NCBI GenBank assembly: GCA_020847395.1
Contig: JADLCD010000040.1
Location: 46,738 to 110,737 of the forward strand
Direction: 5' to 3'
Source: Chitinophagaceae bacterium
GTDB taxonomy: Bacteria; Bacteroidota; Bacteroidia; Chitinophagales; Chitinophagaceae
DNA length: 64,000 nucleotides
Position 1 is the first letter of the stretch. Every line of letters begins with the position of its first letter. The position numbers were made by a program, and so were the translations under genes. The notes under the pieces are model-generated. The model was not told where the DNA came from, ran no database searches, and saw only the letters and a program-made list of their open reading frames with translations. Positions 19,886 through 30,020 of this stretch are shown piece by piece.

Positions 19886-20533
19886 ATGGGAAAAAACAAA
19901 ATTGTTTTAGTTGGTGCAGGGGGGCATTGTAAATCAAGTATTGAAATAATTGAGTCCCTCGGCAGCTATGAAATTGAAGGAATAATAGATAAAATATCGT
20001 CTGATAAAAAAATTTTGTCTTACCCGGTTTTAGGAGATGATAGCAGCATTCCCGGTCTAATAAAACAATCTTGTCATTTTTTAATAACAGTTGGACAAAT
20101 AAAGTCTTCTTTTGTAAGGAAAACCCTTTTTGAAGATATAAAGCGCAATAACGGAATATTAGCAACCATTAAAAGTCCATCGGCAATTATTTCAAAACGC
20201 TGCGTATTTGGTGAAGGAAGTATTGTGTTTAACCTTGCTATAATCAATTGTGATGTTTCCATTGGTAAAAATATAATTATAAATAACAAGGCGCTTATTG
20301 AACATGATAGTATAATTGGCGACCACAGTCATATTTCAACAGGTGCAATAATAAATGGAAATTGCACAATTGGGAATGAAGTATTTATTGGAAGTAATAG
20401 TGTTGTTGCTCAAGGCATTAATATCGTATCAAATACAATTGTTGGCGCAGGAAGCGTTGTTATAAAAAATATTAATGAGCCGGGTGTATATGCAGGAAAT
20501 CCCGCAAAAAAAATTGCAAAAATTGAACAATAG
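19886..20533 (+). CDS. NeuD/LegH/PglD-type sugar O/N-acyltransferase
   Basis: 215 aa; N-terminal Rossmann-like IVLVGAGGHCKSSIEII, C-terminal hexapeptide repeats, GNPAKKIAK. Confidence 0.85.
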   Translation: MGKNKIVLVGAGGHCKSSIEIIESLGSYEIEGIIDKISSDKKILSYPVLGDDSSIPGLIKQSCHFLITVGQIKSSFVRKTLFEDIKRNNGILATIKSPSAIISKRCVFGEGSIVFNLAIINCDVSIGKNIIINNKALIEHDSIIGDHSHISTGAIINGNCTIGNEVFIGSNSVVAQGINIVSNTIVGAGSVVIKNINEPGVYAGNPAKKIAKIEQ

Positions 20534-21530
20534 GTGCATCATTATAGCAGAGGCGGGAGTTAATCATAATGGGAGTATTGCTTTAGCAAAGCAACTTATT
20601 GATGTTGCTGCTGAAGCAAAAGCAGACTTTGTTAAATTTCAAACCTTTAAGGCAAACAAACTTGTTACCAATACAGCAAATAAAGCCAGCTATCAAAAAA
20701 TCACAACTTCTTCAGATGAAACCCAGTTACAGATGTTAGCAAAGCTGGAGTTAAAAGAAGAAGATCACTATGAGCTAATAAAGTATTGCTCAAAAAAAGG
20801 AATTTCTTTTCTCTCCACGGCTTTTGATTTTGAGAGTATTGATCTCTTAAAAAAATTGAATATAAAATTAGGTAAGGTTCCATCAGGAGAAATTACTAAT
20901 CTTCCTTACTTGAGAAAGATGGCAAAAAGTTTTGAGCAAATAATTCTTTCTACTGGCATGTCGGATTTGGATGAAATTGAACAAGCCTTAACCGCTATAA
21001 TAAATGCCGGCTTATCCAAAGAAAATATAACAATACTTCATTGCAATACAGAATATCCCACACCCTTTAAAGATGTGAATTTAAGGGCTATGAACACAAT
21101 AAAAGATAAATTGGGTGTAGCAATAGGATATTCGGATCATACCCTCGGCATAGAAGTGCCTGTAGCAGCAGTTGCATTAGGAGCTAAAATAATTGAAAAG
21201 CACTTTACCCTAAGCAGAAATATGGAAGGTCCGGATCACAAAGCATCACTTGAACCGGGAGAATTAATCCAAATGATTAAATCCATACGTAATATTGAAG
21301 AAGCATTAGGGAATTCTGAAAAAATTGCTTCTGATTCTGAACAAAAAAACAAAGTGATAGCTCGTAAAAGTATAGTTGCTGCTATAGACATAAAGAAAGG
21401 GGAATTGTTTACTGAATTTAATCTAACAGTCAAGAGGCCGGGGGGCGGCATCAATCCTATGCAATGGGATAATATTGTTGGTGGAATTGCCGCTAAAGAT
21501 TTTAAGGCAGATGATTTGATAGAGCTATGA
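20475..21530 (+). CDS. neuB: NeuB-family N-acetylneuraminate/legionaminate synthase
   Basis: IIIAEAGVNHNGSIALAKQLIDVA, KFQTFKA, ILSTGMSDLDEI, IGYSDHT, KHFTLSRNMEGPDHKASLEP. True start is probably an internal TTG near 20514-20523 rather than the ORF start. Confidence 0.93.
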   Translation: MSRVYMQEIPQKKLQKLNNRCIIIAEAGVNHNGSIALAKQLIDVAAEAKADFVKFQTFKANKLVTNTANKASYQKITTSSDETQLQMLAKLELKEEDHYELIKYCSKKGISFLSTAFDFESIDLLKKLNIKLGKVPSGEITNLPYLRKMAKSFEQIILSTGMSDLDEIEQALTAIINAGLSKENITILHCNTEYPTPFKDVNLRAMNTIKDKLGVAIGYSDHTLGIEVPVAAVALGAKIIEKHFTLSRNMEGPDHKASLEPGELIQMIKSIRNIEEALGNSEKIASDSEQKNKVIARKSIVAAIDIKKGELFTEFNLTVKRPGGGINPMQWDNIVGGIAAKDFKADDLIEL

Positions 21531-22702
21531 AGAATGGAAAACTAAAATGCTGTATAATAACGGGCTCAAGGGCCGAGTATGGACTCTTTCTTCCTTTGTT
21601 AAAAAGGATAACAAAAGAAGCACGCATGGAATTACAGTTGATAGCAACCGGTATGCATCTTTCTCCAGAGTTTGGTTTAACCTATCAACAAATTGAAGAT
21701 GATGGCTTTGTTATTGATGCCAAAATTGAAATGCTATTGTCTGCGGATTCAGCTGCTGCAATAACAAAATCTACCGGGTTGGGGTTAATAGGATTTGCAG
21801 ATGCCTTTGAAAGATTAAAGCCTCATTGGGTTATATTATTGGGAGACCGGTTTGAAACCTTTGCTGCTGCAACTGCTGCGCATATAGCTAAAATTCCGAT
21901 TGCCCATTTACATGGTGGAGAAATAACAGAAGGCGCAGTTGATGATGCATTCAGGCACGCAATATCTAAAATGGCATATCTGCATTTTACATCTACCGAA
22001 ACATACAGGAAAAGAGTAATTCAATTAGGAGAATCGCCTGAAAGGGTTTTTAATGTTGGAGCAATAGGAGTAGATAACCTTAGTACGGTAAAGTTGCTTT
22101 CTTTGCCTGCGTTAAAGAAAGAATTAAAATTTGATATAGATAGTAAAAATACAGTTCTTGTAACATTCCATCCTGTTACATTGGAGAATAACAGTTCAAA
22201 GCGCCAAATGAATAATTTACTGAGAGCTTTGGAGCATTTTCCTTATTTAAAAATTATTTTTACATTACCCAATGCTGATGGTGATGGTAGAGTAATAACA
22301 AACCTCATTCAGCAGTTTGTTGAGAAGCACCCTCTTTCATCAAAATCTTTTACAAGCTTAGGAACAATAAGATATTTATCTCTTCTTAAAATTGTTAAAG
22401 CAGTGATAGGCAATTCTTCAAGCGGTATAATAGAAGCGCCTTATTTTTATATCCCGGCGGTTAATATTGGAGATAGACAAAAGGGTAGAATAAAGCCCTC
22501 CACTGTTATTGATACTTCGCCAGAAACAAAAGATATTGTAAAAGCTATTCAAAAAGCGGTGTCTCCAGGTTTTTTAAAAACCTGCAAGCAGCGTATAAGC
22601 CAGTATGGTAATGGTAATACATCAAAGCAAATTGTTCAACACCTTCTTGAAAAAGGTATAATAAAAACAACAAAAAAATCATTTTTTGACATAAGTTGTT
22701 AA
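21527..22702 (+). CDS. neuC: NeuC-family UDP-GlcNAc 2-epimerase (hydrolysing), LegG-like
   Basis: 391 aa; TGSRAEYGLFLPLLKRI, LLGDRFETFAAA, HLHGGEITEGAVDDAFRHAISKMA, GNSSSGIIEAP. Confidence 0.92.
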   Translation: MKNGKLKCCIITGSRAEYGLFLPLLKRITKEARMELQLIATGMHLSPEFGLTYQQIEDDGFVIDAKIEMLLSADSAAAITKSTGLGLIGFADAFERLKPHWVILLGDRFETFAAATAAHIAKIPIAHLHGGEITEGAVDDAFRHAISKMAYLHFTSTETYRKRVIQLGESPERVFNVGAIGVDNLSTVKLLSLPALKKELKFDIDSKNTVLVTFHPVTLENNSSKRQMNNLLRALEHFPYLKIIFTLPNADGDGRVITNLIQQFVEKHPLSSKSFTSLGTIRYLSLLKIVKAVIGNSSSGIIEAPYFYIPAVNIGDRQKGRIKPSTVIDTSPETKDIVKAIQKAVSPGFLKTCKQRISQYGNGNTSKQIVQHLLEKGIIKTTKKSFFDISC

Positions 22703-23757
22703 GAATGAAAAATTGGTCGAAAAATATTATTTATACTGATGCTACCGTAAAAAAAGCATTGGAAATCCTTGACAAAATAGGCGTGGCATCAAATGTTCTT
22801 TTTGTAGTCAATAGCAATAATATACTCCTTGGCTCAGTAACAGACGGTGACATCAGAAGAGGGTTATTGAATGATGCACATGTATCTGATAGTATAACTT
22901 CAGTGATGAACAAGAATTGCTTAACACTTATAAATAACAATTATAACACTGAGTTTATTAAAGCATGCAAGAAAAAGGAAATAACAATAATTCCGGTTGT
23001 AGACGATGATGGCAAAATGCTTGATATATTAAACCTCACCGAATATAAAGCGGTATTACCTGTAACCGTAGTAATAATGGCAGGAGGGAAAGGCGAAAGG
23101 TTAATGCCATTAACAAAGGATACTCCTAAACCAATGTTGAAAATTGGAGATAAACCAATTTTAGAGCATAATATTGACAGGTTAATAATGTATGGTATAC
23201 GACATTTTCACATTTGTGTTAATTATTTAAGTGACAAGATCGTTAGTTATTTTGGTAATGGGGAAGAGAAAGGAGTGAAAATTGAATATGTTTATGAACC
23301 AGAAGCACTAGGCACTATAGGTTCTGTTTCAGAAATTGATCACTATTCTCAGGAGTATGTACTTGTAATGAACTCGGATTTGTTGACCAACATAGATTTT
23401 AATGATTTCTTTGACGAATTTATCTCTAATAATGCAGACGCTGCCGTCGCGTCAATTCCTTATCGGATTGATCTTCCTTATGCTATTTTGGAAGTAGATG
23501 GAAATAAAATTGTATCGCTTAAAGAAAAACCGAAATATACCTACTTTGCAAATGCAGGAATATATCTTATTAAAAAAGAGGTTTTATTAAAAGCAATTCC
23601 CCAAAAAACATTTTTTAACGCCACAGACCTTATTGAGTATTTAATAAAGAAAAAATATAAAGTTGTTAACTATACCATTTTGGAGTATTGGCTTGATATA
23701 GGCAGGCATGAAGACTTTGAAAGAGCACAAAATGACATTAAACATATTTCCCTTTAA
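22696..23757 (+). CDS. CBS-domain nucleotidyltransferase, PtmE-like
   Basis: 353 aa; CBS pair, then VVIMAGGKGERLMPLTKDTPKPMLKIGDKPILEH. Confidence 0.87.
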   Translation: MLRMKNWSKNIIYTDATVKKALEILDKIGVASNVLFVVNSNNILLGSVTDGDIRRGLLNDAHVSDSITSVMNKNCLTLINNNYNTEFIKACKKKEITIIPVVDDDGKMLDILNLTEYKAVLPVTVVIMAGGKGERLMPLTKDTPKPMLKIGDKPILEHNIDRLIMYGIRHFHICVNYLSDKIVSYFGNGEEKGVKIEYVYEPEALGTIGSVSEIDHYSQEYVLVMNSDLLTNIDFNDFFDEFISNNADAAVASIPYRIDLPYAILEVDGNKIVSLKEKPKYTYFANAGIYLIKKEVLLKAIPQKTFFNATDLIEYLIKKKYKVVNYTILEYWLDIGRHEDFERAQNDIKHISL

Positions 23758-24476
23758 TGAGTCCTCAAATATTATGGCTTATAGCTGCCCGATCGGGGTC
23801 CAAATCAATTCCTAATAAGAACATTAAATTGTTGAATGGAGTTCCTCTGCTTACATACCGGGTAAAAACAGCATTACATTTTTTGCATACAAACAATATC
23901 TGGTGCTCTACCGACAGTAAAGAATATGCAGAAATCGCCATACAATCCGGAGCACTCGTTCCTTTCTTACGTCCTCTTGAATTGGCTGGAGATAATAGCT
24001 CTTCAATAGATGTAGTATTACATGCTATGGATTTTGCTGAACAAAATAATTATACGTTTGATGGCATTGCTTTATTAGAGCCCACTTCTCCATTTGTGTA
24101 TTATGAAGATATCGATAATGCTATACAATTACTTTTTAATGACGAACAGGCAACCAGTATTGTGGCGGTAAAAGAAAACAGGCCAAATACAATTTTTGTA
24201 CAAAATAGTTCAGCTTATTTAGAAGTTCTTGCACAAAAGCTCGAAGAGATTAAATGTATGGGACGCCAAAACTTTGAAACACAAATTACCCCATCAGGAG
24301 GATTCTATATTAGCAAATGGAAAGATTTTCGTTCATATAAAACATTTTATACGCCAAAAACTTTACCATATTTAGTACCTCCGGAATGTTCCTTAGAAAT
24401 AGATGAGGAAATTGATTGGGGATGGGCAGAATATTTAATAAATAATGGTATTGTTAATACAATGAAGATTTTTTGA
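23757..24476 (+). CDS. Acylneuraminate cytidylyltransferase family (NeuA/LegF/PtmB-like)
   Basis: 239 aa; IAARSGSKSIPNKNIKLLNGVPLLTYRV, LLEPTSPF. Confidence 0.88.
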   Translation: MSPQILWLIAARSGSKSIPNKNIKLLNGVPLLTYRVKTALHFLHTNNIWCSTDSKEYAEIAIQSGALVPFLRPLELAGDNSSSIDVVLHAMDFAEQNNYTFDGIALLEPTSPFVYYEDIDNAIQLLFNDEQATSIVAVKENRPNTIFVQNSSAYLEVLAQKLEEIKCMGRQNFETQITPSGGFYISKWKDFRSYKTFYTPKTLPYLVPPECSLEIDEEIDWGWAEYLINNGIVNTMKIF

Positions 24477-24477
24477 C

Positions 24478-25830
24478 ATGAATTACTCGGAAAAATTACA
24501 TTCTTTAATTCCAGGTGGAGCTCATACTTATTCCCGGGGCGATGATCAATTTCCAGATAATGCTCCTCAAATATTATCACATGGAATAGGTTGTCATGTA
24601 TGGGATGCTGAAGGACGGAAGTTTATTGATTATGGTATGGGACTTCGATCCGTTAACATTGGATATGGAAACAAAGAAATAGCTGATGCGGCTCTTCAGG
24701 AAATATTAAAAGGTAATAATCTCACAAGGGCATCATTAACAGAATTAAAAGCCGCGGAAACATTAACAGAATTGATTTCTTCCGCCGACATGGTGAAGTT
24801 TGCAAAACATGGTTCAACTGTTACAACAGCGGCGTTAAAACTTGCCAGGGCATATACTAAAAGGAAGTTTGTAGCTGTTCCTTATGAGCATCCTTTTTTT
24901 TCGTTTGATGACTGGTTTATTGGGTCTACAGTAATGAACCTTGGTGTGCCTGACGACATCAGTAAGTTGACTCTAAAGTTTCATTATAATGATATAACAT
25001 CTTTACAAAAACTTTTTGATGAATATCCGGAACAAATTGCATGTGTAATGCTTGAACCTGCAACAACTGTAAGCCCAATTTTAGAAAATGGAGAATTGGG
25101 GGGCAAAAATTTCTCCCAAAATGAGGCCACGTCTACAAAACGAAATTTTTTACATTCCGTAAAAAACCTGTGTCATAAAAATGGAGCAGTATTTATTATT
25201 GATGAAATGATTACTGGCTTTCGATGGCATATCAATGGTGCACAGAAGTACTTTGATATAACTCCGGATTTAAGCACATTTGGAAAAGCGATGGCAAACG
25301 GCTTTGCAGTTGCTGCTTTAACTGGCAAGAGAGAAATTATGCAACTGGGAGGTATAAAAAATGAAGGAATGGAAAGAATATTCCTTACATCTACTACTCA
25401 CGGTGCAGAAATGAGTGCCTTAGGCGCTTTTATTAAAACTATTGACATATTAAGGCGTGATAATGGAGTTGAATATATTTGGAATTACGGCTCAAAATTA
25501 ATGAGTGGTTTAAATGACGAAGCGAAGAAGCTATCTATTAATGACTTTTTTTATTGTGAGGGTTATCCATGTTCACCGGCTTTTGTAACAAAAGACGCGG
25601 AGGGAAAAATTTCTCTGCCCTTTAGAACATTATTTCAGCAGGAAATGATTAATAATGGCATTCTTATACCTTACATAGCAATTTCCCTGGCACATACTGA
25701 GGATGATTTAAATAAAACAATAGAAGCCGCAAGAATTTCTTTAAGGGTTTACAAAAAAGCCCTGGAATCCGGTATGGATGGGCTATTAAAGTCACGCGTC
25801 ATTAAACCAGTATTTAGAAAGTATAACTGA
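24478..25830 (+). CDS. Class-III aminotransferase (glutamate-1-semialdehyde aminomutase-like)
   Basis: 450 aa; SLIPGGAHTYSRGDDQFP, IIDEMITGFRW, STFGKAMANGF (PLP lysine). Confidence 0.88.
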   Translation: MNYSEKLHSLIPGGAHTYSRGDDQFPDNAPQILSHGIGCHVWDAEGRKFIDYGMGLRSVNIGYGNKEIADAALQEILKGNNLTRASLTELKAAETLTELISSADMVKFAKHGSTVTTAALKLARAYTKRKFVAVPYEHPFFSFDDWFIGSTVMNLGVPDDISKLTLKFHYNDITSLQKLFDEYPEQIACVMLEPATTVSPILENGELGGKNFSQNEATSTKRNFLHSVKNLCHKNGAVFIIDEMITGFRWHINGAQKYFDITPDLSTFGKAMANGFAVAALTGKREIMQLGGIKNEGMERIFLTSTTHGAEMSALGAFIKTIDILRRDNGVEYIWNYGSKLMSGLNDEAKKLSINDFFYCEGYPCSPAFVTKDAEGKISLPFRTLFQQEMINNGILIPYIAISLAHTEDDLNKTIEAARISLRVYKKALESGMDGLLKSRVIKPVFRKYN

Positions 25831-25835
25831 AAGAA

Positions 25836-26570
25836 ATGGGACTTGAGAACAAAATAATAGTTGTAACAGGAGGGAATGGGTTGCTGGGTTCACATATTTG
25901 TAATTACCTTCAAAAAAAAGGTGCAGTCGTAGTATCGGCAGATATAAATCAAAAAGAAGTTAATAAACTCAACCGAGTAGCTGATATTACAAATGAAAAG
26001 TCGATTGATGAGCTTATAACTAATATTGAAAGAGATTTTGGGCATATTGATGGATGGGTTAACAATGCATATCCACGAACAAAAGACTGGGGTAGTAAAT
26101 TTGAAGATATACTAATTGATTCGTGGAAAGCAAATGTTGATATGCATCTTAACGGATATTTTCTTTGCTGTAAACGTATAATTGAAAGCATGAAAAAATA
26201 TCAATTTGGCTCAATAGTAAATATGTCATCTATATATGGAATTGTTGGTCCTGACTTTACTATTTATGAAGGAACATCAATGACAATGCCAGCGGCTTAT
26301 TCTGCTATAAAAGGAGGCTTAATAAACTTCACAAGATATTTAGCTTCATACGTTGGTTCATATAATATCAGAGTAAATGCCGTTTCGCCTGGTGGCATTT
26401 TTGATAACCAGCCTTCTGTATTCATTAAACAATACGAGAAAAAAGTTCCTTTAAAACGATTAGGACAACCCCAGGATATAGCACCGGGAGTTGCTTTTTT
26501 GTTATCTGACGAAGCATCCTATATTACCGGCCATAATTTAGTAATTGATGGAGGGTGGACAGCCATTTAA
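25836..26570 (+). CDS. Short-chain dehydrogenase/reductase, PtmA-like
   Basis: 244 aa; VVTGGNGLLGSHICNYLQ, VNNAYPR, YSAIKGG, NAVSPGGI, DGGWTA. Confidence 0.87.
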   Translation: MGLENKIIVVTGGNGLLGSHICNYLQKKGAVVVSADINQKEVNKLNRVADITNEKSIDELITNIERDFGHIDGWVNNAYPRTKDWGSKFEDILIDSWKANVDMHLNGYFLCCKRIIESMKKYQFGSIVNMSSIYGIVGPDFTIYEGTSMTMPAAYSAIKGGLINFTRYLASYVGSYNIRVNAVSPGGIFDNQPSVFIKQYEKKVPLKRLGQPQDIAPGVAFLLSDEASYITGHNLVIDGGWTAI

Positions 26571-26572
26571 AT

Positions 26573-27979
26573 ATGGACAAAATTTTTGAAATAGAAGAAA
26601 GGTATCCTGAAGCAAATAATTTACAGGTTAATGGAATTAATATTTGGCCACTTTACAGATATATTCTAAGGTTCCTTTTAATTAGAAATTCCACCGCTTC
26701 CAAAATTGTTTACAACAAAAGTAATCTGTCCGCACTTTTTCACCGGAGTTACAATAGCCTGAAGATTTTTGGGAAAATAGTTATTGAAATTCCAAAATTC
26801 AAAAAATGGTTCTCGCGGTATGACTATATAGTTTTTTCTAATTCGTTAGAGCATAAAAAAATCGGAGACATAACCATTGATAAACTTGCTACAGGTATTA
26901 TTAATGAGCTTGGAGAAAGCAAAGTCCTATTAATAAATTATCCTGGAGACATTCAAAAAAAGCAATCACTCTCGCATAAATATGTCTTAGATGGATCTAT
27001 TATCAATCAAATTGCAAGGTTGTTTGTTGCGTTTACTATATATCCAGACAGCAAACGGGATACTTTTATTAATGGAATAAAACTTAATTATAATCTCTTT
27101 GATACGGGAATAAATGATATTTACTTCTTTTTTAGGAAAAATAAAGTCCTCTCTTTTTTATTAAAGCGATGGCAACCTAAATGTATATTTACCAGTTGTT
27201 ACACCTATTATTCTGAAGTATATACATCAAAAAAGTTAGGCATTAAAACTGTTGAATTACAACATGGCATAATTAGTCCGTTACATCCAGGATATGAATC
27301 TAGATTAAAACTAAATCAAGCATTTACTGCCGATAGTCTTTGGACTTTTGGGAAGAATAGTATTCGAGATGTAAGTAATAATGTTATTGAAAGAGCGCAT
27401 ATTTCTATAATAGGTAACTATTATATTGAAAAACTGGCAACATTGCCATATAATGAGGATATAATAAAAAGAGTTTCACAATTCAGAAAATCAGTTTGTA
27501 TACCAACAGATTATATTACAGAAACTCATATTCTTGAGTTTATTATACCAGTGGCTTCTACATTAAAAGACATAGGGTTTTTTGTTATTCCAAGAGCATC
27601 GCTATCTGAAACCTTACAACAAAAAATTAAGAGTATTAAAAATATAATAATTGTTAGGGATACACCCTTTCAGGAATTTGTCAGGCATTGTACTTTTCAT
27701 ACTGCTACAAATTCAACATGCTGTCTTGAAGCGTTGAGTTTAGGAGTACGTAACATATTGATTAACGATGATAATGTAGCATATCAATTTTATTCACAGT
27801 TGACAGATACGAGATTCACCAAATTTGTTTTAACTATAGAAGAATATATAACAGCAGTAGAAACAAATGAGGAGGTAAGCAAGGAATATATAATACAAAG
27901 TAATAAGGATAATTTTAGCAGCGGATATAAGGATGCAATTAAAATTGCATTAAAACAAATACCACAAAGGAATAGCTAA
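26573..27979 (+). CDS. Putative surface-carbohydrate glycosyltransferase (GT-B-like; possible nonulosonate transferase)
   Basis: About 469 aa from ATG 26573; ELQHGIISPLHPGY and late ...TNSTCCLEALSLGVRNILIN resemble capsule transferases of the CDP-glycerol transferase/KpsS type. The ORF track start at 26555 overlaps the SDR. Confidence 0.5.
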   Translation: MDKIFEIEERYPEANNLQVNGINIWPLYRYILRFLLIRNSTASKIVYNKSNLSALFHRSYNSLKIFGKIVIEIPKFKKWFSRYDYIVFSNSLEHKKIGDITIDKLATGIINELGESKVLLINYPGDIQKKQSLSHKYVLDGSIINQIARLFVAFTIYPDSKRDTFINGIKLNYNLFDTGINDIYFFFRKNKVLSFLLKRWQPKCIFTSCYTYYSEVYTSKKLGIKTVELQHGIISPLHPGYESRLKLNQAFTADSLWTFGKNSIRDVSNNVIERAHISIIGNYYIEKLATLPYNEDIIKRVSQFRKSVCIPTDYITETHILEFIIPVASTLKDIGFFVIPRASLSETLQQKIKSIKNIIIVRDTPFQEFVRHCTFHTATNSTCCLEALSLGVRNILINDDNVAYQFYSQLTDTRFTKFVLTIEEYITAVETNEEVSKEYIIQSNKDNFSSGYKDAIKIALKQIPQRNS

Positions 27980-27981
27980 TA

Positions 27982-29406
27982 ATGTTAAAGAAAATTTTTT
28001 CTCATTCATTAATCTATTCTGTTGGTCCACAATTACCCAGATTAGTTAACATTTTAGTTCTTCCTCTGATCACGCCATTTTTAAGTTCAACAGATTACGG
28101 AGTATATGGTTTGGTTACAGCATATTTAGGTGTTTTAGGAGGGCTGGGAGATTTGGGCATGGCAATAGTTATGGTAAATACTTTTTACAAACATCCGGCT
28201 CATTGGCAGATCGTTTGGCGACAAATCCACGGATATTTATTTGTCTGGTCCTTTTTATTTGCAATATTGCAAGCGCTGCTTTTGTATTTTATAATACCCA
28301 AGGAAGTTGTATTTAATTTGGGGTATATAATCCTGCTAAACTGTTTGCCTACTGCTTTTTTTAACACCACAATTACTTTTGGCTCAAGATATTACCAGTT
28401 TTCTCAAAAGCCAACTTACATCGCTGTTTTAACTGCTCTAACCGGTACAATTTCTATAATAATAAATTATGTTTCTATCGCTATTTTTCATTTGGGCTAT
28501 ATGGGTTGGTTTTTGTCATCTTTCATTACATCAGCCATTTTATTTTTATTTTATCTATACCCTGTTTTTTTTAAATATAAAATACATCCATTAATAGCAT
28601 TCAAAAAAAAATTCATCTTTAAGCATTTAAAAGTTGCCTTGCCAACTATTCCACACGATTATTCTGCGTATTTAATAAACACTTCAGACAGAATTGTATT
28701 TAATGTTGTTGGTATTGATATTGCAAAGCAAGGCAACTATAATTTAGCCTATACATTTGGCAACTATTTTGAATTTTTTGGCAACGCAGTTGGAATGGCA
28801 ATAGGTCCATTTTATACCAAGCTATTCGCGAAAAAAACGTTCAAAGCAAAACTTGATGTAAGGACTATGACATTTTTCTTTCAGGTAATCTTTCTTACAA
28901 TAGGTTTTTTGATATGCTTATGGTGCAAGGAGTTATTTTTACTGTTGATAAAAAATAATGAACTAAGCCAGGCATACCCATTAGCAATTATAATAATAAT
29001 GGGCTATGTTTATCGCCCCATGTACTGGGCTTCTGCAAATCAATTATTCTTTTTAGAAAAGACAACTCAACTTTGGAAAATTTCATTTATCGCCGGTGTG
29101 CTTAACATAGGGCTCAATTTTATTTTGGTTCCCGTATATGGAATAAAAGCAGCAGCAATTACAACTTTTTTTGCTTTATTATACATGGGCTTTTCCGGGT
29201 TTTTTTTACGTGTCTATAAAGAAGAAGAATCACCACCTTATTATCCTTTACTATGGCTAAGCGGAATAATTGTGCTTTCAGGTTTAGTCTTTCTTTTACG
29301 CGATATAGCAATAGCATATAAAATAATAATAAGTATCCTTTATCTTATTTCCGGATTCTTTCTTTTTATGAAGTTCAAGCGGGAGTTAAAACAACTTTGG
29401 GCATGA
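27982..29406 (+). CDS. Wzx-like polysaccharide flippase
   Basis: 474 aa, about 12-14 hydrophobic segments, MATE/PST-like (MLKKIFSHSLIYSVGPQLPRLVNILVLPLITPFLSSTDYGVYGLV). Confidence 0.88.
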   Translation: MLKKIFSHSLIYSVGPQLPRLVNILVLPLITPFLSSTDYGVYGLVTAYLGVLGGLGDLGMAIVMVNTFYKHPAHWQIVWRQIHGYLFVWSFLFAILQALLLYFIIPKEVVFNLGYIILLNCLPTAFFNTTITFGSRYYQFSQKPTYIAVLTALTGTISIIINYVSIAIFHLGYMGWFLSSFITSAILFLFYLYPVFFKYKIHPLIAFKKKFIFKHLKVALPTIPHDYSAYLINTSDRIVFNVVGIDIAKQGNYNLAYTFGNYFEFFGNAVGMAIGPFYTKLFAKKTFKAKLDVRTMTFFFQVIFLTIGFLICLWCKELFLLLIKNNELSQAYPLAIIIIMGYVYRPMYWASANQLFFLEKTTQLWKISFIAGVLNIGLNFILVPVYGIKAAAITTFFALLYMGFSGFFLRVYKEEESPPYYPLLWLSGIIVLSGLVFLLRDIAIAYKIIISILYLISGFFLFMKFKRELKQLWA

Positions 29407-30020
29407 TAACAATTATTGATTATGGTATAGGTAACCTTACATCAATACAAAATATGCTTAAAAAAATCGGGGTTGAATCTGTTATATCAACGCAAAGAGA
29501 AGTTGTTGCAGGTGCGGATAAGCTTATTTTACCCGGAGTAGGTTCTTTTGATTATGGAATGCAACAATTACATCAAGCCGGATTTGTTGAAGTTTTGAAT
29601 GAGCGCGTTTTAAGCAAAAGGGTTCCAATACTTGGGCTATGTTTAGGCGTACAGTTATTAACAGCAAAAAGTGAGGAGGGTGTGGAAAGTGGACTTGGAT
29701 GGATAAAAGGTAAAACAATAGCATTCGATAAATCAAAATTATCATCCAATGAAAAAATACCGCATATGGGATGGTCGGAGATAAAAGGCTTTGAAAGGTC
29801 AACACTTTTTACAGGAATGTATGATGAGCCAAGATTTTATTTTGTTCATTCATACCACCTGCAACTTGAAAATACCGAAGATACACTCGCTATTACCAAC
29901 TATGGTTACGATTTTAGTGTAGGAATTGAACGCGGTAATATACTGGGTGTTCAGTTTCACCCTGAAAAAAGCCATAAGTTTGGAATGAAACTCCTGGAAA
30001 ATTTTGCAAAATATTATTAG
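29403..30020 (+). CDS. hisH: HisH-like glutamine amidotransferase (sugar amidination set)
   Basis: ITIIDYGIGNLTSIQNMLKKIG, GLCLGVQLL (catalytic Cys), GVQFHPEKSH. Confidence 0.93.
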   Translation: MITIIDYGIGNLTSIQNMLKKIGVESVISTQREVVAGADKLILPGVGSFDYGMQQLHQAGFVEVLNERVLSKRVPILGLCLGVQLLTAKSEEGVESGLGWIKGKTIAFDKSKLSSNEKIPHMGWSEIKGFERSTLFTGMYDEPRFYFVHSYHLQLENTEDTLAITNYGYDFSVGIERGNILGVQFHPEKSHKFGMKLLENFAKYY

